Shown: positions 25,528 to 35,397, numbered from the stretch's first letter. The stretch is DNA of 64,000 bases from Allokutzneria sp. A3M-2-11 16 (GCF_024213555.1 NZ_JANAVO010000019.1:1-64000); one strand, 5' to 3'. Translations and numbers: made by a program. Notes: generated by a model not told the origin, from the letters alone.

Positions 25528-26697
25528 TTGCGAACGAGACTGCTCTCGTGGCTGGCGGCGATCGCGGTTCTGCTTGGTGTGACCGCGGTTCCGGCCCAGG
25601 CCGCGCCGAGCCTGCTGCCGCTGACCGTCACCAACGACTCCGGCCGCGCCGACCAGGTCCACCTGTACGTCCTGGGCGTCTACAACGGCCGCCTCGGCCA
25701 CGTGAACGCCGCGGGCTCCTTCACCCCGTGGCCCGGCGGCGGGAACCCGCCCGTGCCCGCGCCCGACGTGTCCATCGCCGGCCCTGGCCAGGGCGGGTCG
25801 AAGACGCTGAACATCCCGATCAACCTCGCGGGCGGGCGGCTGTACATGTCGTTCGGGGAGAAGCTGAAGTTCTTCCTCACCCCGGACGGCCTGGTGCAGC
25901 CCGCGCCGTGGAACCCCAGTGACCCCAACCGGAACATCCTCTTCGACTGGAGCGAGTTCACCTACAACAACGGCGGCCTGTGGCTGAACTCCTCGCAGGT
26001 GGACATGTTCAGCGTGCCGCACGCGGTGGAGGTCACCGCGAGCACCGGCCAGGTGAAGAAGACCGGCGAGCTGGTTTCCGGTGGCCGCGACAAGATCCTC
26101 GACGGACTGCGCAACCAGGGCGGTGACTGGGGCAAGCTCGTCCACACCCGCTCCGACGGCACCCGCGTGCGCGCGCTGGCGCCGCGCCTGGGCATCGAGT
26201 CGGGGATCTTCGGCGGTGGCTACTTCGACAGCTACACGAAGAGCGCCTGGAACACCTACCGCAACACCGATCTCACGGTGGTGCCGTACGAGAACGAGCC
26301 GGGCAGGAGGTTCATCGGCCGCACTGACGGCGGTGGAGTCATGCACTTCACCAACACCGCCGGGGCCCGCGTCGCGTCCTTCCAGGAACCCAGTTCCAGG
26401 GACATCTTCGGCTGCGACGGCAGGCTGGCGGCGCCGAACAACGACATCGGCGCCATCGCGAGAACCCTGTGCGCGGCGCTGCACCGCTCCACGCTGGGCT
26501 TCCTGCACACCCAGCCCACGGTGAACCCGGCGGAGTTCTACACCCGCGCGATCACCGACCACTACTCGAAGATCATCCACGCGAACATGGTGGACGGCAA
26601 GGCATACGGCTTCGCCTTCGACGACGTGGGCCACTTCGAGTCGCTGGTGCACGACGGGAACCCGCGTTCCGCCAGGGTGATCCTCACTCCGTTCTGA
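25528..26697 (+). CDS. Secreted GH64 beta-1,3-glucanase
   Basis: A 389-residue exported enzyme with a signal peptide that cleaves near VPAQAAP. The thaumatin-like GH64 fold shows LPLTVTNDSGRADQVHLYVL near the N-terminus, WSEFTYNNGGLWLNSSQVDM with the family's conserved D/E residues, and a C-terminal HYSKIIHANMVDGKAYGFAF, FDDVGH segment. GH64 enzymes release laminaripentaose from fungal-wall beta-1,3-glucan. The TTG start at 25528 is supported by GAGGAG ten bases upstream. Its 3' end overlaps the convergent Rieske oxidoreductase by 14 bp. Likely regulated through the operator at 25444-25455. Confidence 0.93.
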   Translation: MRTRLLSWLAAIAVLLGVTAVPAQAAPSLLPLTVTNDSGRADQVHLYVLGVYNGRLGHVNAAGSFTPWPGGGNPPVPAPDVSIAGPGQGGSKTLNIPINLAGGRLYMSFGEKLKFFLTPDGLVQPAPWNPSDPNRNILFDWSEFTYNNGGLWLNSSQVDMFSVPHAVEVTASTGQVKKTGELVSGGRDKILDGLRNQGGDWGKLVHTRSDGTRVRALAPRLGIESGIFGGGYFDSYTKSAWNTYRNTDLTVVPYENEPGRRFIGRTDGGGVMHFTNTAGARVASFQEPSSRDIFGCDGRLAAPNNDIGAIARTLCAALHRSTLGFLHTQPTVNPAEFYTRAITDHYSKIIHANMVDGKAYGFAFDDVGHFESLVHDGNPRSARVILTPF

Positions 26698-28165
26698 GCG
26701 GGCGGACAGCGGGCCCCTGGATCACGGAGCCGTCGAGCCCGAAGCGCGATCCGTGGCACGGGCAGTCCCAGGTCCGGTCCCCGTCGTTGAACGCGACGAG
26801 GCAGCCGAGATGGGTGCAGCGAGCGGAAACCCTGTGCAGCTCGCCGTCCTCGGACCGGTACGCCGCGACCGGGTGCGCTCCCTCCGTGGAGACCCTGGCC
26901 TCGCCGGGAGCGAGGTTGTCCACCACGCTGTGCGCCACCGCCGACACGTGGTCGCCCACGAACCGGGCGGCCACGTGGGCGTTGGCCGCGACCAGCTTCG
27001 GCACCGACTGCCTGAGGTTGAGCCGGAGCGGGTCGTAGAGGTGCTCGTACGGGTTCTCCACGCCGGTGATCAGGTCGTGCAGGAGCAGCCCCGCGAGGGT
27101 GCCGTTGCTCATGCCCCAGTGCGCGAAGCCGGTGGCCACCCACACGGTGCGCGTGCCGGGGTGGAAGCGGCCGATGTAGGGCAGTGAGTCCGGTGTGGAC
27201 AGATCGTGCGCCATCCACCGGTAGTCCGGCTCGCCGATGCCGAAGCGGGTGCTCGCCCACGCGGTGAGGCGCCGGAACCGTTCCGCCACCGGGGCTCCCT
27301 CGTCGACCAGGTGCCCTTCACCGCCGATGATCAACAGGTCCTTGCCGTCGCCGTGCGGCGTGGTGCGGACGGAGTGGCCGGTGTCCTGGGCGAGGTACAT
27401 GCCGCTCGGGCCGCTTCCCCCGTCGATCACCGAGGCCACCACGAGGTCGCGCTTCGGTTGCAGGCGCGCGAAGAACAGGCCGCGGTCGAAGATCGGGTAG
27501 TGCGTCGCGACGACCACGTGCTCGGCGCGGATCTCGCCCGCCGTCGTCTCGACGACGTTGGGCGAGCCCTCGGTCAGGCCGGTCGCCCGCGTCCCCGTGC
27601 GGATGTAGCTCCCGTCGCCGGGGATGTGCTGCGCCAAGCCCAGCAGCCACGTTCGCGGGTGGAACTGCGCCTGGTCCGGAAGGCGCACCGCACCCTCCAC
27701 CGTGTACGGGAGGTCGAGATCGTTCACATAGGACGCGTCGAGCCCGGCGGTGACCGCGGCCGCCGCCTCGTCGTTGAGCTTCTCGTGCTCGGCGTAGAGG
27801 TAGTTGACGCGGCGCGACAGGTCGCAGTCGATGCCCAGGCTCGCGCTCTCGGCGAAGATCCACGCCATCGCGAGTTCCTGGCTGCGCGCATAGGCTTCGG
27901 CGACCTCCGCGGAGTACGAGGACAACAGCTTGCCGTAGATCGCGCCGTGCTGGGCGGTGATCTTGGCGGTGGTGTGCCCGGTGACTCCTGCGGCGAGTTC
28001 GCCCGCCTCCACCAGGGCGACGCGCTTGCCCGCGCGCTTGAGCAGGTAGGCGGTGGTGATCCCGGCGATACCGGCCCCGATCACCGCAACGTCCACTTCG
28101 GACGGATCGGGGCCGGCATCGTACGTAGGGGCGGACGTGCTCGATATCCAGTACGGGACGGACAT
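26684..28165 (-). CDS. FAD-dependent oxidoreductase with C-terminal Rieske domain
   Basis: A 493-residue protein. A DAO-type flavoprotein domain begins with DVAVIGAGIAGITTAYLL. A Rieske [2Fe-2S] domain lies at the C-terminus, with ligands C450 and H452 in CTHLG and C468 and H471 in CPCHGSRF. This fusion is common in actinobacteria and cyanobacteria, and its physiological reaction is unknown. The ATG at 28165 follows GAGGGGTGAC. Upstream on the same strand are the 52-residue membrane protein and ChaB, so the three probably form one transcript. The stop lies inside the GH64 3' end. Confidence 0.92.
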   Translation of the reverse strand: MSVPYWISSTSAPTYDAGPDPSEVDVAVIGAGIAGITTAYLLKRAGKRVALVEAGELAAGVTGHTTAKITAQHGAIYGKLLSSYSAEVAEAYARSQELAMAWIFAESASLGIDCDLSRRVNYLYAEHEKLNDEAAAAVTAGLDASYVNDLDLPYTVEGAVRLPDQAQFHPRTWLLGLAQHIPGDGSYIRTGTRATGLTEGSPNVVETTAGEIRAEHVVVATHYPIFDRGLFFARLQPKRDLVVASVIDGGSGPSGMYLAQDTGHSVRTTPHGDGKDLLIIGGEGHLVDEGAPVAERFRRLTAWASTRFGIGEPDYRWMAHDLSTPDSLPYIGRFHPGTRTVWVATGFAHWGMSNGTLAGLLLHDLITGVENPYEHLYDPLRLNLRQSVPKLVAANAHVAARFVGDHVSAVAHSVVDNLAPGEARVSTEGAHPVAAYRSEDGELHRVSARCTHLGCLVAFNDGDRTWDCPCHGSRFGLDGSVIQGPAVRPLRTE

Positions 28166-28173
28166 GTCACCCC

Positions 28174-28332
28174 TCAGAAAACGAAGGCCTGCAAGATCAC
28201 CAGCACTACCAGCGCCGCCGTCCCACCGAGGAGCACGCCGATCCACAGGCGGTGCGCGGCGGGACTGGGCGGCGGTTCCTCGCGGTGCGACAACCCGGAC
28301 ATGCCGCTCTCCGCGGGCGGCATCTCGCTCAT
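28174..28332 (-). CDS. Small single-pass membrane protein, 52 residues
   Basis: A short frame that begins MSEMPPAESGMSGLSHREEP and continues into a hydrophobic helix (WIGVLLGGTAALVVLVILQ) ending in AFVF and TGA. The ATG at 28332 overlaps the ChaB stop codon by 4 bp, and the next gene starts nine bases after its stop. Coupling on both sides argues that it is real. The PPAESGMSG stretch resembles small actinobacterial DUF6480-type proteins. Function unknown. Confidence 0.8.
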   Translation of the reverse strand: MSEMPPAESGMSGLSHREEPPPSPAAHRLWIGVLLGGTAALVVLVILQAFVF

Positions 28333-28727
28333 GACCGGGCCTTCGCCGTCTTGCGGTTGTTGGCCTTCTGGATGGCCTTGACCAGTTCGTCCTTGGTCAT
28401 CTTGGAGCGGCCTGGCACGTCGAGCTTCTTCGCCTGGGCGTAGAGGTGTTCCTTGCTGGCGTTGGCGTCCACACCACCGGCGGTCTTGCCGCTACGGCCA
28501 CCCGAGCGGCGCGCGGCCTGCTTGTCCGAGGGGCCGTTCTCGTCCTTGGCCTCCCAGTGGTCGCCGACCTTCTCGTGGGTGTGCTTCAACGCCGAGAACG
28601 CGACGCGGTGCGAACGCTCTCCCTCGCCGTAGCTCTCCACCGCCGAGTCGTGCGCCTTGATCCACGTGCGCTGCGCCTTCTTCGATGAACGCTTCAGTGT
28701 CGAGGGCAGGGCTTCCTTACCGGGCAT
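28329..28727 (-). CDS. chaB: ChaB family protein with Rho-like N-terminal (SAP-like) C-terminus
   Basis: A 132-residue protein. The ChaB domain (residues 1-60) begins MPGKEALPSTLKRSSKKAQR and has the conserved WIKAHDSA and AFSALKH. A Lys-rich linker follows, then a C-terminal Rho_N/SAP-like helix pair, YAQAKKLDVPGRSKMTKDEL, probably for nucleic acid binding. ChaB was first named for cation transport regulation in E. coli, but its biochemical role is unclear. The ATG at 28727 has GGGAGGTGA upstream. First gene of the run with the small membrane protein and the Rieske oxidoreductase. Confidence 0.9.
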   Translation of the reverse strand: MPGKEALPSTLKRSSKKAQRTWIKAHDSAVESYGEGERSHRVAFSALKHTHEKVGDHWEAKDENGPSDKQAARRSGGRSGKTAGGVDANASKEHLYAQAKKLDVPGRSKMTKDELVKAIQKANNRKTAKARS

Positions 28728-28732
28728 GACGT

Positions 28733-29662
28733 TCACCTCCCACGCGAGGGGATTCCCTGGGAGCCAAGCTCCAAACAAGCAGCGAGCACGTCCTCGACAC
28801 CCACCGCGAGCAGGGCCGGATCCGGTTCCTCGTCGAACGCCGCGCCCCGCCGCAGCTCGGCGACGGTGAGCACGACGTGCGGCGACCACGGGGGCGGCCC
28901 CCACTGCCACACCGGCGCGGGACCGAACAACACCACCGAGGGAGTCGCGAACGCGTAGCTGAGGTGCGCGGTTCCCGTGTCCCCGCTGATCACCAGCGAC
29001 GCCTCGGCGATCAGCGCGCACAGCTCCGGCAGGCCCGTCCGCCCCGCCGCACACACGCCGTGACCAGCGCTGCCGAGCACCTCCTGAACGAGCTCTTCCT
29101 CACCCGGGCCACCGGTGATCACGACCTCTCGGCCTTGGCGTGCTAGTTCGGCCGCCACCTGCGCGAACCGCTCCGGTGGCCAGCGTTTGCTGCCGTAGGC
29201 GGCACCGGGATGGATCACGACCGCGCCGGGGTATCGGCTGGGAATCACCGGTGGGTTGAGCCGGAAGTCGTTCGAGTCGGCCGGAATGCCGTGCGCGACC
29301 AGCATTTCGCACCAGCGCTCGCGCTCGTGGAGGTCGTCGCGCCACGGCGGACCGTCCCAGCCGTGGCCGGAATGCCCCAGCCGGAGCCGTGGCTCCAGCG
29401 CGTCGAGCACACGGTTGCTCTCCGGCCCCGCGCCGTGCAGGTTCACCGCCGCGAGCGGTCGAAATACCTTGGTGGACAAAGGCTCCAGGCCAGGTGTCGG
29501 CAGGAGCTGGTCGATGCACCCGGTCAGCTCGGCCAGCGGGGTGAGCCACACCGGGCCCGCGTAGCACAGGTCCTGGTCGGGCCAGTGCCGCTTGAGCGCA
29601 CGCAGCGCCGGCACCGCGACCAGGAAGTCGCCGAGTTTCAATGCGCGCAACGCGATGATCAT
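28733..29662 (-). CDS. GT9 family (heptosyltransferase-like) glycosyltransferase
   Basis: A 309-residue GT-B enzyme. It begins MIIALRALKLGDFLVAVPAL, the usual GT9 start, and contains VVIHPGAAYGSKRWPPERF and the nucleotide-sugar-binding segment SLVISGDTGTAHLSYAFATP. The GT9 family includes ADP-heptose:LPS heptosyltransferases. Here it faces the GmhB-like phosphatase gene across 100 bp, at the edge of the heptose locus. The ATG at 29662 follows AGAGGA. The acceptor is unknown, because an actinobacterium has no LPS. Confidence 0.9.
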   Translation of the reverse strand: MIIALRALKLGDFLVAVPALRALKRHWPDQDLCYAGPVWLTPLAELTGCIDQLLPTPGLEPLSTKVFRPLAAVNLHGAGPESNRVLDALEPRLRLGHSGHGWDGPPWRDDLHERERWCEMLVAHGIPADSNDFRLNPPVIPSRYPGAVVIHPGAAYGSKRWPPERFAQVAAELARQGREVVITGGPGEEELVQEVLGSAGHGVCAAGRTGLPELCALIAEASLVISGDTGTAHLSYAFATPSVVLFGPAPVWQWGPPPWSPHVVLTVAELRRGAAFDEEPDPALLAVGVEDVLAACLELGSQGIPSRGR

Positions 29663-29762
29663 GGGTCGTCCTCTGCGGCCGAAAGGGGGGAGAAGCGGGC
29701 ACGGAGAGTAGTAGTTCCGCCCCATGCGTTTACCCCGGATCGCTGCGGCAACCACCGTCAAC

Positions 29763-30284
29763 ATGGAACACGTGGCCGCTAGAGCGGTCCTCTTCGACCG
29801 CGACGGCACCCTGGTGGAAGACGTGCCGTACAACGGAAATCCCTCGTTGGTGCGGCCGATGCCGGGCGCGGTCGCCGCTGTCGCCGCAGCTCGCGCCGGG
29901 GGACTCGCGGTCGGCGTGGTCAGCAACCAGTCGGGTATCGGCCGGGGCCTGCTGACGTGGGACGAGGTCGGCGCGGTGAACGCGCGGGTGGAGGAGATCT
30001 TCGGCGGGTTCGACACCTGGCAGGTGTGCCCGCACGCGCCGGACGAGGGCTGCGGGTGCCGCAAGCCGGAACCCGGCATGGTGCTGGCGGCCTGCGCCGA
30101 GCTCGGGGTGCTGCCGGAGGAGACCGTGTTCGTCGGCGACATCGAGGCCGACGTCCTGGCCGCCGAGCGCGCCGGGACGCGGTCCGTGCTCGTGCCGACG
30201 CCGATCACGCTGCTCGACGAGGTCCGCCGCGCGGGCACCGTCGCCGATGATCTGCCAGCGGCCGTTCGGCTCGTGCTGTCATGA
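29763..30284 (+). CDS. gmhB: HAD-IIIA phosphatase, GmhB-like (heptose bisphosphate phosphatase)
   Basis: A 173-residue phosphatase. DRDGTLVED carries the nucleophile Asp and the second Asp, VVSNQSGIGRG is motif II, and CRKPEPGM is motif III. The zinc loop CPHAPDEGCGC is diagnostic for GmhB, which removes the 7-phosphate from D-glycero-D-manno-heptose 1,7-bisphosphate. GmhB-like histidinol-phosphatase relatives share these motifs, but the neighbouring GmhA and HldE favour the heptose role. The start is uncertain: ATG at 29763 is used, GTG at 29772 or ATG at 29724 are alternatives. The stop overlaps the next ATG by 4 bp. Confidence 0.85.
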   Translation: MEHVAARAVLFDRDGTLVEDVPYNGNPSLVRPMPGAVAAVAAARAGGLAVGVVSNQSGIGRGLLTWDEVGAVNARVEEIFGGFDTWQVCPHAPDEGCGCRKPEPGMVLAACAELGVLPEETVFVGDIEADVLAAERAGTRSVLVPTPITLLDEVRRAGTVADDLPAAVRLVLS

Positions 30285-31282
30285 GCGCCCGGGTGCTCGT
30301 GGCGCGGTTGGACAGCGACGGCGATGTGTTGTTGGCGGGGCCCGCGATCCGCGCCGCGGCGACGGGTGGCCACGTCACCCTGCTGTGCGGACCGTCCGGC
30401 TACCAGGCCGCTGAGCTGCTGCCGGGCGTCACGGAGATCGTCGAATGGGCCTGTCCGTGGATCGTCCCCGACCCGCCGCCGGTCGACCCCGCCGAGGTGC
30501 GCGACCTCGTGGAGTTCCTTGCCGCGCAACGCTTCGACGTCGCACTGATCCTCACGTCGTTCCACCAGTCGTCCCTGCCGCTGGCGTTGTTGCTGCGGCT
30601 GGCCGGGGTGCCCCGGATCGTGGCGGCTTCGACCGACTACCCGGGATCGTTGCTGGACACCAGGTTGCGCCAAGAGGACGACATTCCCGAGGCTCAGCGG
30701 GCGTTGCAGGTGGCGGAGGCGGCGGGTTTCGCGCTCCCGGACGGCGACGACGGGCTCCTGCGGGTGAAGGCGCCGCCGAAGTACGAAGGACCGGACCGCT
30801 ATGTCGTGCTGCACCCCGGCGCCTCCGTTCCCGCACGGGCGTGGGCCCCGAACCGATGCGCTGAAACCGTTGTGGCGCTGGCGGAAGCCGGACATCACGT
30901 GGTCGTGACCGGCAGTCCCGCCGAGAGCGAGCTGACCGCACTGGTGGCGGGTGACCACGGTGTCGACCTCGGTGGCAGGACGACCCTCGCTGAACTTGCC
31001 GGGGTGCTCGCGGGCGCGGAAGCCGTTGTCGTTGGCAACACCGGGCCCGCGCATCTGGCCGCCGCGGTGGGAACTCCGGTCGTGTCGCTGTTCTCCCCTG
31101 TGGTGCCCGCGAGCAGGTGGGCTCCCTACGGCGTTCCGGTTCGCCTGCTCGGTGACCAGTGGGCGGACTGTCGGGGAACGCGGGCCCGTGAGTGCCCGAT
31201 TCCCGGACATCCCTGCCTGAACTCGATTTCCCCCGATGCCGTTGTCGCGGCAGTCGACGAACTCCAGGCGGTGACAGCGTGA
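30281..31282 (+). CDS. GT9 family glycosyltransferase
   Basis: A 333-residue GT-B enzyme of the heptosyltransferase family. The N-terminal RVLVARLDSDGDVLLAGPAI resembles the phosphate-binding start of WaaC/WaaF proteins. YVVLHPGASVPARAWAPNR and the VVGNTGPAHLAAAVGTPVVS donor site are typical. Late Cys residues (CRGTRARECPIPGHPC) resemble the short CP.C segment of many GT9 proteins. ATGA overlap joins it to gmhB, and GTGA overlap joins it to the next glycosyltransferase, so all are translated from one message. Confidence 0.9.
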   Translation: MSARVLVARLDSDGDVLLAGPAIRAAATGGHVTLLCGPSGYQAAELLPGVTEIVEWACPWIVPDPPPVDPAEVRDLVEFLAAQRFDVALILTSFHQSSLPLALLLRLAGVPRIVAASTDYPGSLLDTRLRQEDDIPEAQRALQVAEAAGFALPDGDDGLLRVKAPPKYEGPDRYVVLHPGASVPARAWAPNRCAETVVALAEAGHHVVVTGSPAESELTALVAGDHGVDLGGRTTLAELAGVLAGAEAVVVGNTGPAHLAAAVGTPVVSLFSPVVPASRWAPYGVPVRLLGDQWADCRGTRARECPIPGHPCLNSISPDAVVAAVDELQAVTA

Positions 31283-32226
31283 AAGTCCTTGTCTGGCACG
31301 TACATGGTGGATGGACGACCTCTTTCGTGCAGGGATCGCACGAGTACCTGCTGCCGAAACTCCCCGATGGCGGCCCGTTCGGCGCGGGACGACTCGGTCG
31401 GGACTGGCCGGAGTCCGCACGCGAGGTCAGCCCAGAAGAGCTGCGCGACACCGACGTGGATGTCGTTGTGCTGCAAAGGACCGAAGAGCTGGAGTTGGCC
31501 GGGAAGTGGCTCGGTCGGCGCGTGCCGACGGTCTTTGTGGAGCACAACACGCCCAAAGGAGGGCGTCATCCGCTGGCCGACCGCGACGACCTGATCATCG
31601 CGCACGTCACCCACTTCAACGACCTGATGTGGGACTGCGGCAGCACCCCCACGACCGTTGTCGAACACGGTGTCGTCGACCCCGGCGAGCGCTACACCGG
31701 AGAACTCTCCAGGGCCGGTGTGGTGATCAACGAGCCGGTGCGGCGGTGGCGCGTGACCGGGACGGACCTGTTGCCGCGCTTCGCCGAAGCCGCACCGCTG
31801 GACGTGTTCGGGATGGGCTTGGACGGGCTCGCCGAGAAGCTCGGCTGCGATCGGATCACACCGGTCGGCGACCTGCCGACCGAGCGGCTGCACGCGGAGC
31901 TGGCGCGGCGCCGGGCCTACGTGCACCCGTTGCGCTGGACCTCGCTCGGGCTGTCGCTGATCGAGGCGATGCACCTCGGAATGCCGGTGGTCGCGGTGTG
32001 TGCCACCGAGGCGGCCAGGGCCGTGCCCGCCGAAGCGGGTTTCGTGTCCACCAGCGTGGACGAGCTGACCGCCGCGTTGGACCTGGTGCTGGCGGAGCCG
32101 GAGTTGGCGGCCCGGCTCGGACAGGGGGCGAGGAAGTTCGCGCTCGCCCACTACGGGCTCGCCGCGTTCATCGAGAACTGGGACCGGCTGCTCGGCCGGA
32201 TCGCCAGTGACACCGCGAGGAGGTGA
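31279..32226 (+). CDS. GT4-like glycosyltransferase
   Basis: A 315-residue GT-B enzyme. It begins [20 protein letters not shown], and its donor half contains [20 protein letters not shown], then [10 protein letters not shown], the E-x7-E-type region of GT4 glycosyltransferases. The N-terminal half is short, as in compact actinobacterial members. GTG at 31279 overlaps the preceding TGA. Its sugar donor is unknown; the context suggests assembly of a heptose-containing glycan. Confidence 0.85.
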   Translation: MKVLVWHVHGGWTTSFVQGSHEYLLPKLPDGGPFGAGRLGRDWPESAREVSPEELRDTDVDVVVLQRTEELELAGKWLGRRVPTVFVEHNTPKGGRHPLADRDDLIIAHVTHFNDLMWDCGSTPTTVVEHGVVDPGERYTGELSRAGVVINEPVRRWRVTGTDLLPRFAEAAPLDVFGMGLDGLAEKLGCDRITPVGDLPTERLHAELARRRAYVHPLRWTSLGLSLIEAMHLGMPVVAVCATEAARAVPAEAGFVSTSVDELTAALDLVLAEPELAARLGQGARKFALAHYGLAAFIENWDRLLGRIASDTARR

Positions 32227-32230
32227 CGAG

Positions 32231-33448
32231 ATGAGAGTTGCCATGATCTCCGAGCACGCCAGCCCGCTGGCCGCGCTCGGCGGCGTCGACGCAGGAGGCC
32301 AGAACCTCCACGTCGCGGAGCTGTCCGCGGCGCTGAGCAGGCTCGGCCACGAGACAACGGTCTTCACTCGCCGGGACGACCCCGATCTTCCGGAAGTGGT
32401 GCGCACACCGCAGGGATACCGCGTCGTGCACGTCGACGCCGGGCCCGCGGAGCACGTGCCCAAGGACGACCTGCTGCCGTACATGGGGGAGTTCGCCGAC
32501 GTGCTCCGGCGGCACTGGGCGCGCGACCGCCCGGACGTGGCGCACGCGCACTTCTGGATGTCGGGACTGGCGACTCTGCTCGCCACCAAGGAACTCGGCG
32601 TGCCGTTCGTGCAGACCTTCCACGCGCTCGGCGTCGTGAAGCGCAGGCACCAGGGCGCGGCCGACACCAGCCCGAGCGAGCGGATCTCGGTCGAGCGGCT
32701 GATCTGCCGCGAGGCCGATCGGATCGCGGCGACGTGCAGCGACGAAGTCTTCGAGCTGGCCAGGATGGGCGTTTCGCGGGACCGCGTGTCAGTGGTGCCG
32801 TGCGGTGTGGACCTGTCCATGTTCTCGCCGACCGGTCCGGCAGCGGAACGCCGTCAGCCGTACCGCATTGTCACCGTGGGGCGCCTGGTGCCGCGCAAGG
32901 GCGTGGACACCGTGATCTCCGCGCTGCCCATGTTGCCGGACACCGAACTCGTCGTCGCGGGCGGCCCGGAACAGCGGAGGCTGACGGGCGATCCCGAGGT
33001 GGGGCGGCTGCTCTCGCACGCTACCCGCCTCGGTGTCCGGCACCGGGTTTCCCTGCTGGGGCAGGTTTCCCGCGCCGACATGCCCGCGCTGCTGCGCTCG
33101 GCCGACGCGGTGGTGTGCACGCCCTGGTACGAGCCGTTCGGCATCGTGCCGCTGGAGGCGATGGCCTGCGGAGTGCCGGTGGTCGCCAGCGCGGTCGGCG
33201 GACTGGTCGACACGGTGGTGGACGGCGTCACCGGCAGGCACGTCCCGCCCCGCGATCCCCGTGCGCTGGCCCAAGCCGTGCGTTCGTGCGTCACCGATCC
33301 CATTCGTTGCGAGGAGTTCGGCACAGCCGGACGTGATCGCGCCGAATGCCGCTACTCGTGGGACCGGGTCGCAGCGGAAACGGCGCGGCTCTACGAGCGC
33401 ACCCGGCCCGTCGTCATCCCGCAGCAGTCGGTGGGTGAGATGCGATGA
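32231..33448 (+). CDS. GT4 family glycosyltransferase
   Basis: A 405-residue enzyme of the MshA/sucrose-phosphate-synthase-like GT4 group. The N-terminus [20 protein letters not shown] is followed by [12 protein letters not shown], the acceptor-side glycine motif. [13 protein letters not shown] and [20 protein letters not shown] form the nucleotide-sugar site with the E-x7-E pair. The ATG at 32231 has a strong GAGGAGGTGA upstream. It overlaps gmhA by 4 bp. It is not mshA by context; it probably adds a sugar within the same glycan pathway. Confidence 0.9.
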   Translation: MRVAMISEHASPLAALGGVDAGGQNLHVAELSAALSRLGHETTVFTRRDDPDLPEVVRTPQGYRVVHVDAGPAEHVPKDDLLPYMGEFADVLRRHWARDRPDVAHAHFWMSGLATLLATKELGVPFVQTFHALGVVKRRHQGAADTSPSERISVERLICREADRIAATCSDEVFELARMGVSRDRVSVVPCGVDLSMFSPTGPAAERRQPYRIVTVGRLVPRKGVDTVISALPMLPDTELVVAGGPEQRRLTGDPEVGRLLSHATRLGVRHRVSLLGQVSRADMPALLRSADAVVCTPWYEPFGIVPLEAMACGVPVVASAVGGLVDTVVDGVTGRHVPPRDPRALAQAVRSCVTDPIRCEEFGTAGRDRAECRYSWDRVAAETARLYERTRPVVIPQQSVGEMR

Positions 33449-34047
33449 CCCGCACCCTGCCCGACCCGATCGCCCGCGACCACATCGACGCGCTGACGGT
33501 CACGTTGTCCGCACTGCGCAAGCAATCCAGCACTCTCGGCCGATGGGGTCGCGTGCTCGCCGAACGCCTCGACGCCGGAGCGCGGTTGCTCGCGGCGGGC
33601 AACGGCGGCTCAGCGGCCGAAGCACAGCACTTCACCGCGGAGCTCGTCGGCCGTTTCCGGGACGACCGGCGCCCGTTCTCCGCGCTCGCGCTCAACGCGG
33701 AGACGTCGAGCGTCACCGCGATCAGCAATGACTACGGCTACGAGCAGGTCTTCGCCCGCCAGGTCACCGCGCACGCCCGTCCTGGCGACGTGCTGCTGCT
33801 GTTGTCCACCTCCGGGCGCAGCCCGAACCTGTTGCGCGCGGCGGAAGCCGGGCACACCGCCGGAGCACTGGTGTGGGCGCTGACCGGCTCCACGCCGAAC
33901 CCGTTGTACGAGGCGGTCGACGAAGCCGTCGCGCTGCCCGGCTCCACCAGTTCAGTGCAGGAAGCCCAGTTGGTCGCCGTGCACGTGCTGTGCGAGGCGT
34001 TCGAGGCCGCACTGTCCGAAGTGGACGCTCAGCGGAGGGTGTCGTGA
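33445..34047 (+). CDS. gmhA: SIS domain phosphoheptose isomerase (GmhA-like)
   Basis: A 200-residue SIS protein. It has the GmhA hallmarks [20 protein letters not shown], the phosphate loop STSGRSPN and the C-terminal [12 protein letters not shown] with the catalytic His. GmhA converts sedoheptulose 7-phosphate to D-glycero-D-manno-heptose 7-phosphate, the entry step for nucleotide-heptose synthesis. It overlaps both neighbours by 4 bp (GT4 upstream, HldE downstream), which places it firmly in the operon. Confidence 0.92.
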   Translation: MTRTLPDPIARDHIDALTVTLSALRKQSSTLGRWGRVLAERLDAGARLLAAGNGGSAAEAQHFTAELVGRFRDDRRPFSALALNAETSSVTAISNDYGYEQVFARQVTAHARPGDVLLLLSTSGRSPNLLRAAEAGHTAGALVWALTGSTPNPLYEAVDEAVALPGSTSSVQEAQLVAVHVLCEAFEAALSEVDAQRRVS

Positions 34048-35378
34048 ACCTTGTCGTCGTGGGTGACACGTTGCTCGACGTCGACCTGGTCGGCACGGTG
34101 AGCCGAATCTGCCCGGACGCGCCCGCGCCCGTGCTGGACCTCACCGACCGCCGCTACCGGCCAGGCGGAGCGGGCTTGGCGGCAGTGCTCGCCGCGCGGG
34201 ACGGCACCAAGGTTACGCTCGTGACGGCGCTCGCCGAAGACGAAGCAGGACAACGACTTCGCCGCGAGCTGAGTGCGGTCAACCTGGTCGCCGGGCCGTC
34301 GCTGACACCGACCTCGGTGAAGACGCGTGTTCGCTGTGCTGGACAGTCCTTGGCGCGAATCGACGAGGGCGAACCGGGTGCTGCGCCGACTGCGACCGAT
34401 GAGATGCTCGAAGCCTTGCGTGGTGCTGATGCCGTTCTGGTCTCCGACTACGGCCGGGGGTTGTTGTGGGACAGGCGATTGCGCGCGATGTTGACCGAAC
34501 TCGCGTCACGTGTTCCCGTCGTGTGGGACCCGCATCCGCGTGGGCCGGAGCCGATCCCGGGGGCGACGGTGGTGACTCCCAATGCCAGCGAGGCCGATCT
34601 TTCCGGCTCGGGGATCGCCGCCGCGCACCGAGCCACCCAGCGGCTGCGCGATCGGTGGTCGGTGCGCGCGGTCGCGGTGACGCTGGGGGCGGCCGGAGCC
34701 GTGCTCGATCAGGGCGGCCTGCCGCTGGCCGTGCCCGCGCCGACCGTGCCGGTCATCGACCCATGCGGGGCAGGAGATCGCTTCGCGGTCACCGTCGCCA
34801 CCAGGCTGCTCGCCGGTGCTACCCCCGAGGAAGCCGTCACCGCGGCAGTCGGTGCCGCGGCCCGATTCCTGGCCGAAGGCGGAGCGGGCGCGGTCGGTGT
34901 CGCGCCGGTATCCATTGTGGACACGAATGATGCTCGCCGGGTGGCCGAGGAAGTGCGGACGCGGGGCGGCACTGTGGTGGCCACCGGTGGATGTTTCGAC
35001 CTCCTGCACGCCGGTCACACGAGAACGCTGGCCGCGGCGAGGGCTTTGGGGGACTGCCTCATCGTGTGCATGAACTCCGACGAGTCCGTGCGCAGGCTCA
35101 AAGGTCCGGACCGGCCGATCAACCCCGAGCGGGAGCGCGTCGAGCTGCTGGAGTCGTTGACCTGCGTCGACGCGGTCGCGGTGTTCGGTGAGGACACTCC
35201 GGAGTCCATTGTGGACGCTCTCCGGCCGGACATCTGGGTCAAGGGTGGCGACTACCGCGCCGAGGACCTGCCGGAGGCGGCCGTGCTGAGCAAGTGGGGC
35301 GGTTGCGCCGTCGCGGTCCCCTACCACCCCGGACACTCCACCACCCGGCTGGCCTTGGCGCTGGCCGAGGCGGGATGA
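34044..35378 (+). CDS. hldE: Bifunctional heptose kinase/adenylyltransferase (HldE-like), copy 1
   Basis: A 444-residue fusion. The N-terminal PfkB kinase (1-300) has the substrate motif RYRPGGAGLAAVLA and the catalytic PCGAGDRFA. The C-terminal nucleotidyltransferase (about 305-444) has GCFDLLHAGH and the later WVKGGDYRAEDLPE. HldE phosphorylates heptose 7-phosphate at C1 and later adenylylates heptose 1-phosphate. With gmhA and gmhB this gives a complete route to ADP-heptose in the window; no clear HldD epimerase is seen. GTG at 34044 overlaps the gmhA stop. A second HldE-like gene is at 42932. Confidence 0.92.
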   Translation: MNLVVVGDTLLDVDLVGTVSRICPDAPAPVLDLTDRRYRPGGAGLAAVLAARDGTKVTLVTALAEDEAGQRLRRELSAVNLVAGPSLTPTSVKTRVRCAGQSLARIDEGEPGAAPTATDEMLEALRGADAVLVSDYGRGLLWDRRLRAMLTELASRVPVVWDPHPRGPEPIPGATVVTPNASEADLSGSGIAAAHRATQRLRDRWSVRAVAVTLGAAGAVLDQGGLPLAVPAPTVPVIDPCGAGDRFAVTVATRLLAGATPEEAVTAAVGAAARFLAEGGAGAVGVAPVSIVDTNDARRVAEEVRTRGGTVVATGGCFDLLHAGHTRTLAAARALGDCLIVCMNSDESVRRLKGPDRPINPERERVELLESLTCVDAVAVFGEDTPESIVDALRPDIWVKGGDYRAEDLPEAAVLSKWGGCAVAVPYHPGHSTTRLALALAEAG

Positions 35379-35397
35379 GCACGAGAGGACACGAGCA

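Noticed and set aside
28733-31420. 895-codon minus-strand open frame
   Set aside because: Only its last 310 codons (from ATG 29662) form a recognisable GT9 protein; the upstream part is antisense to gmhB and the next GT9 gene.
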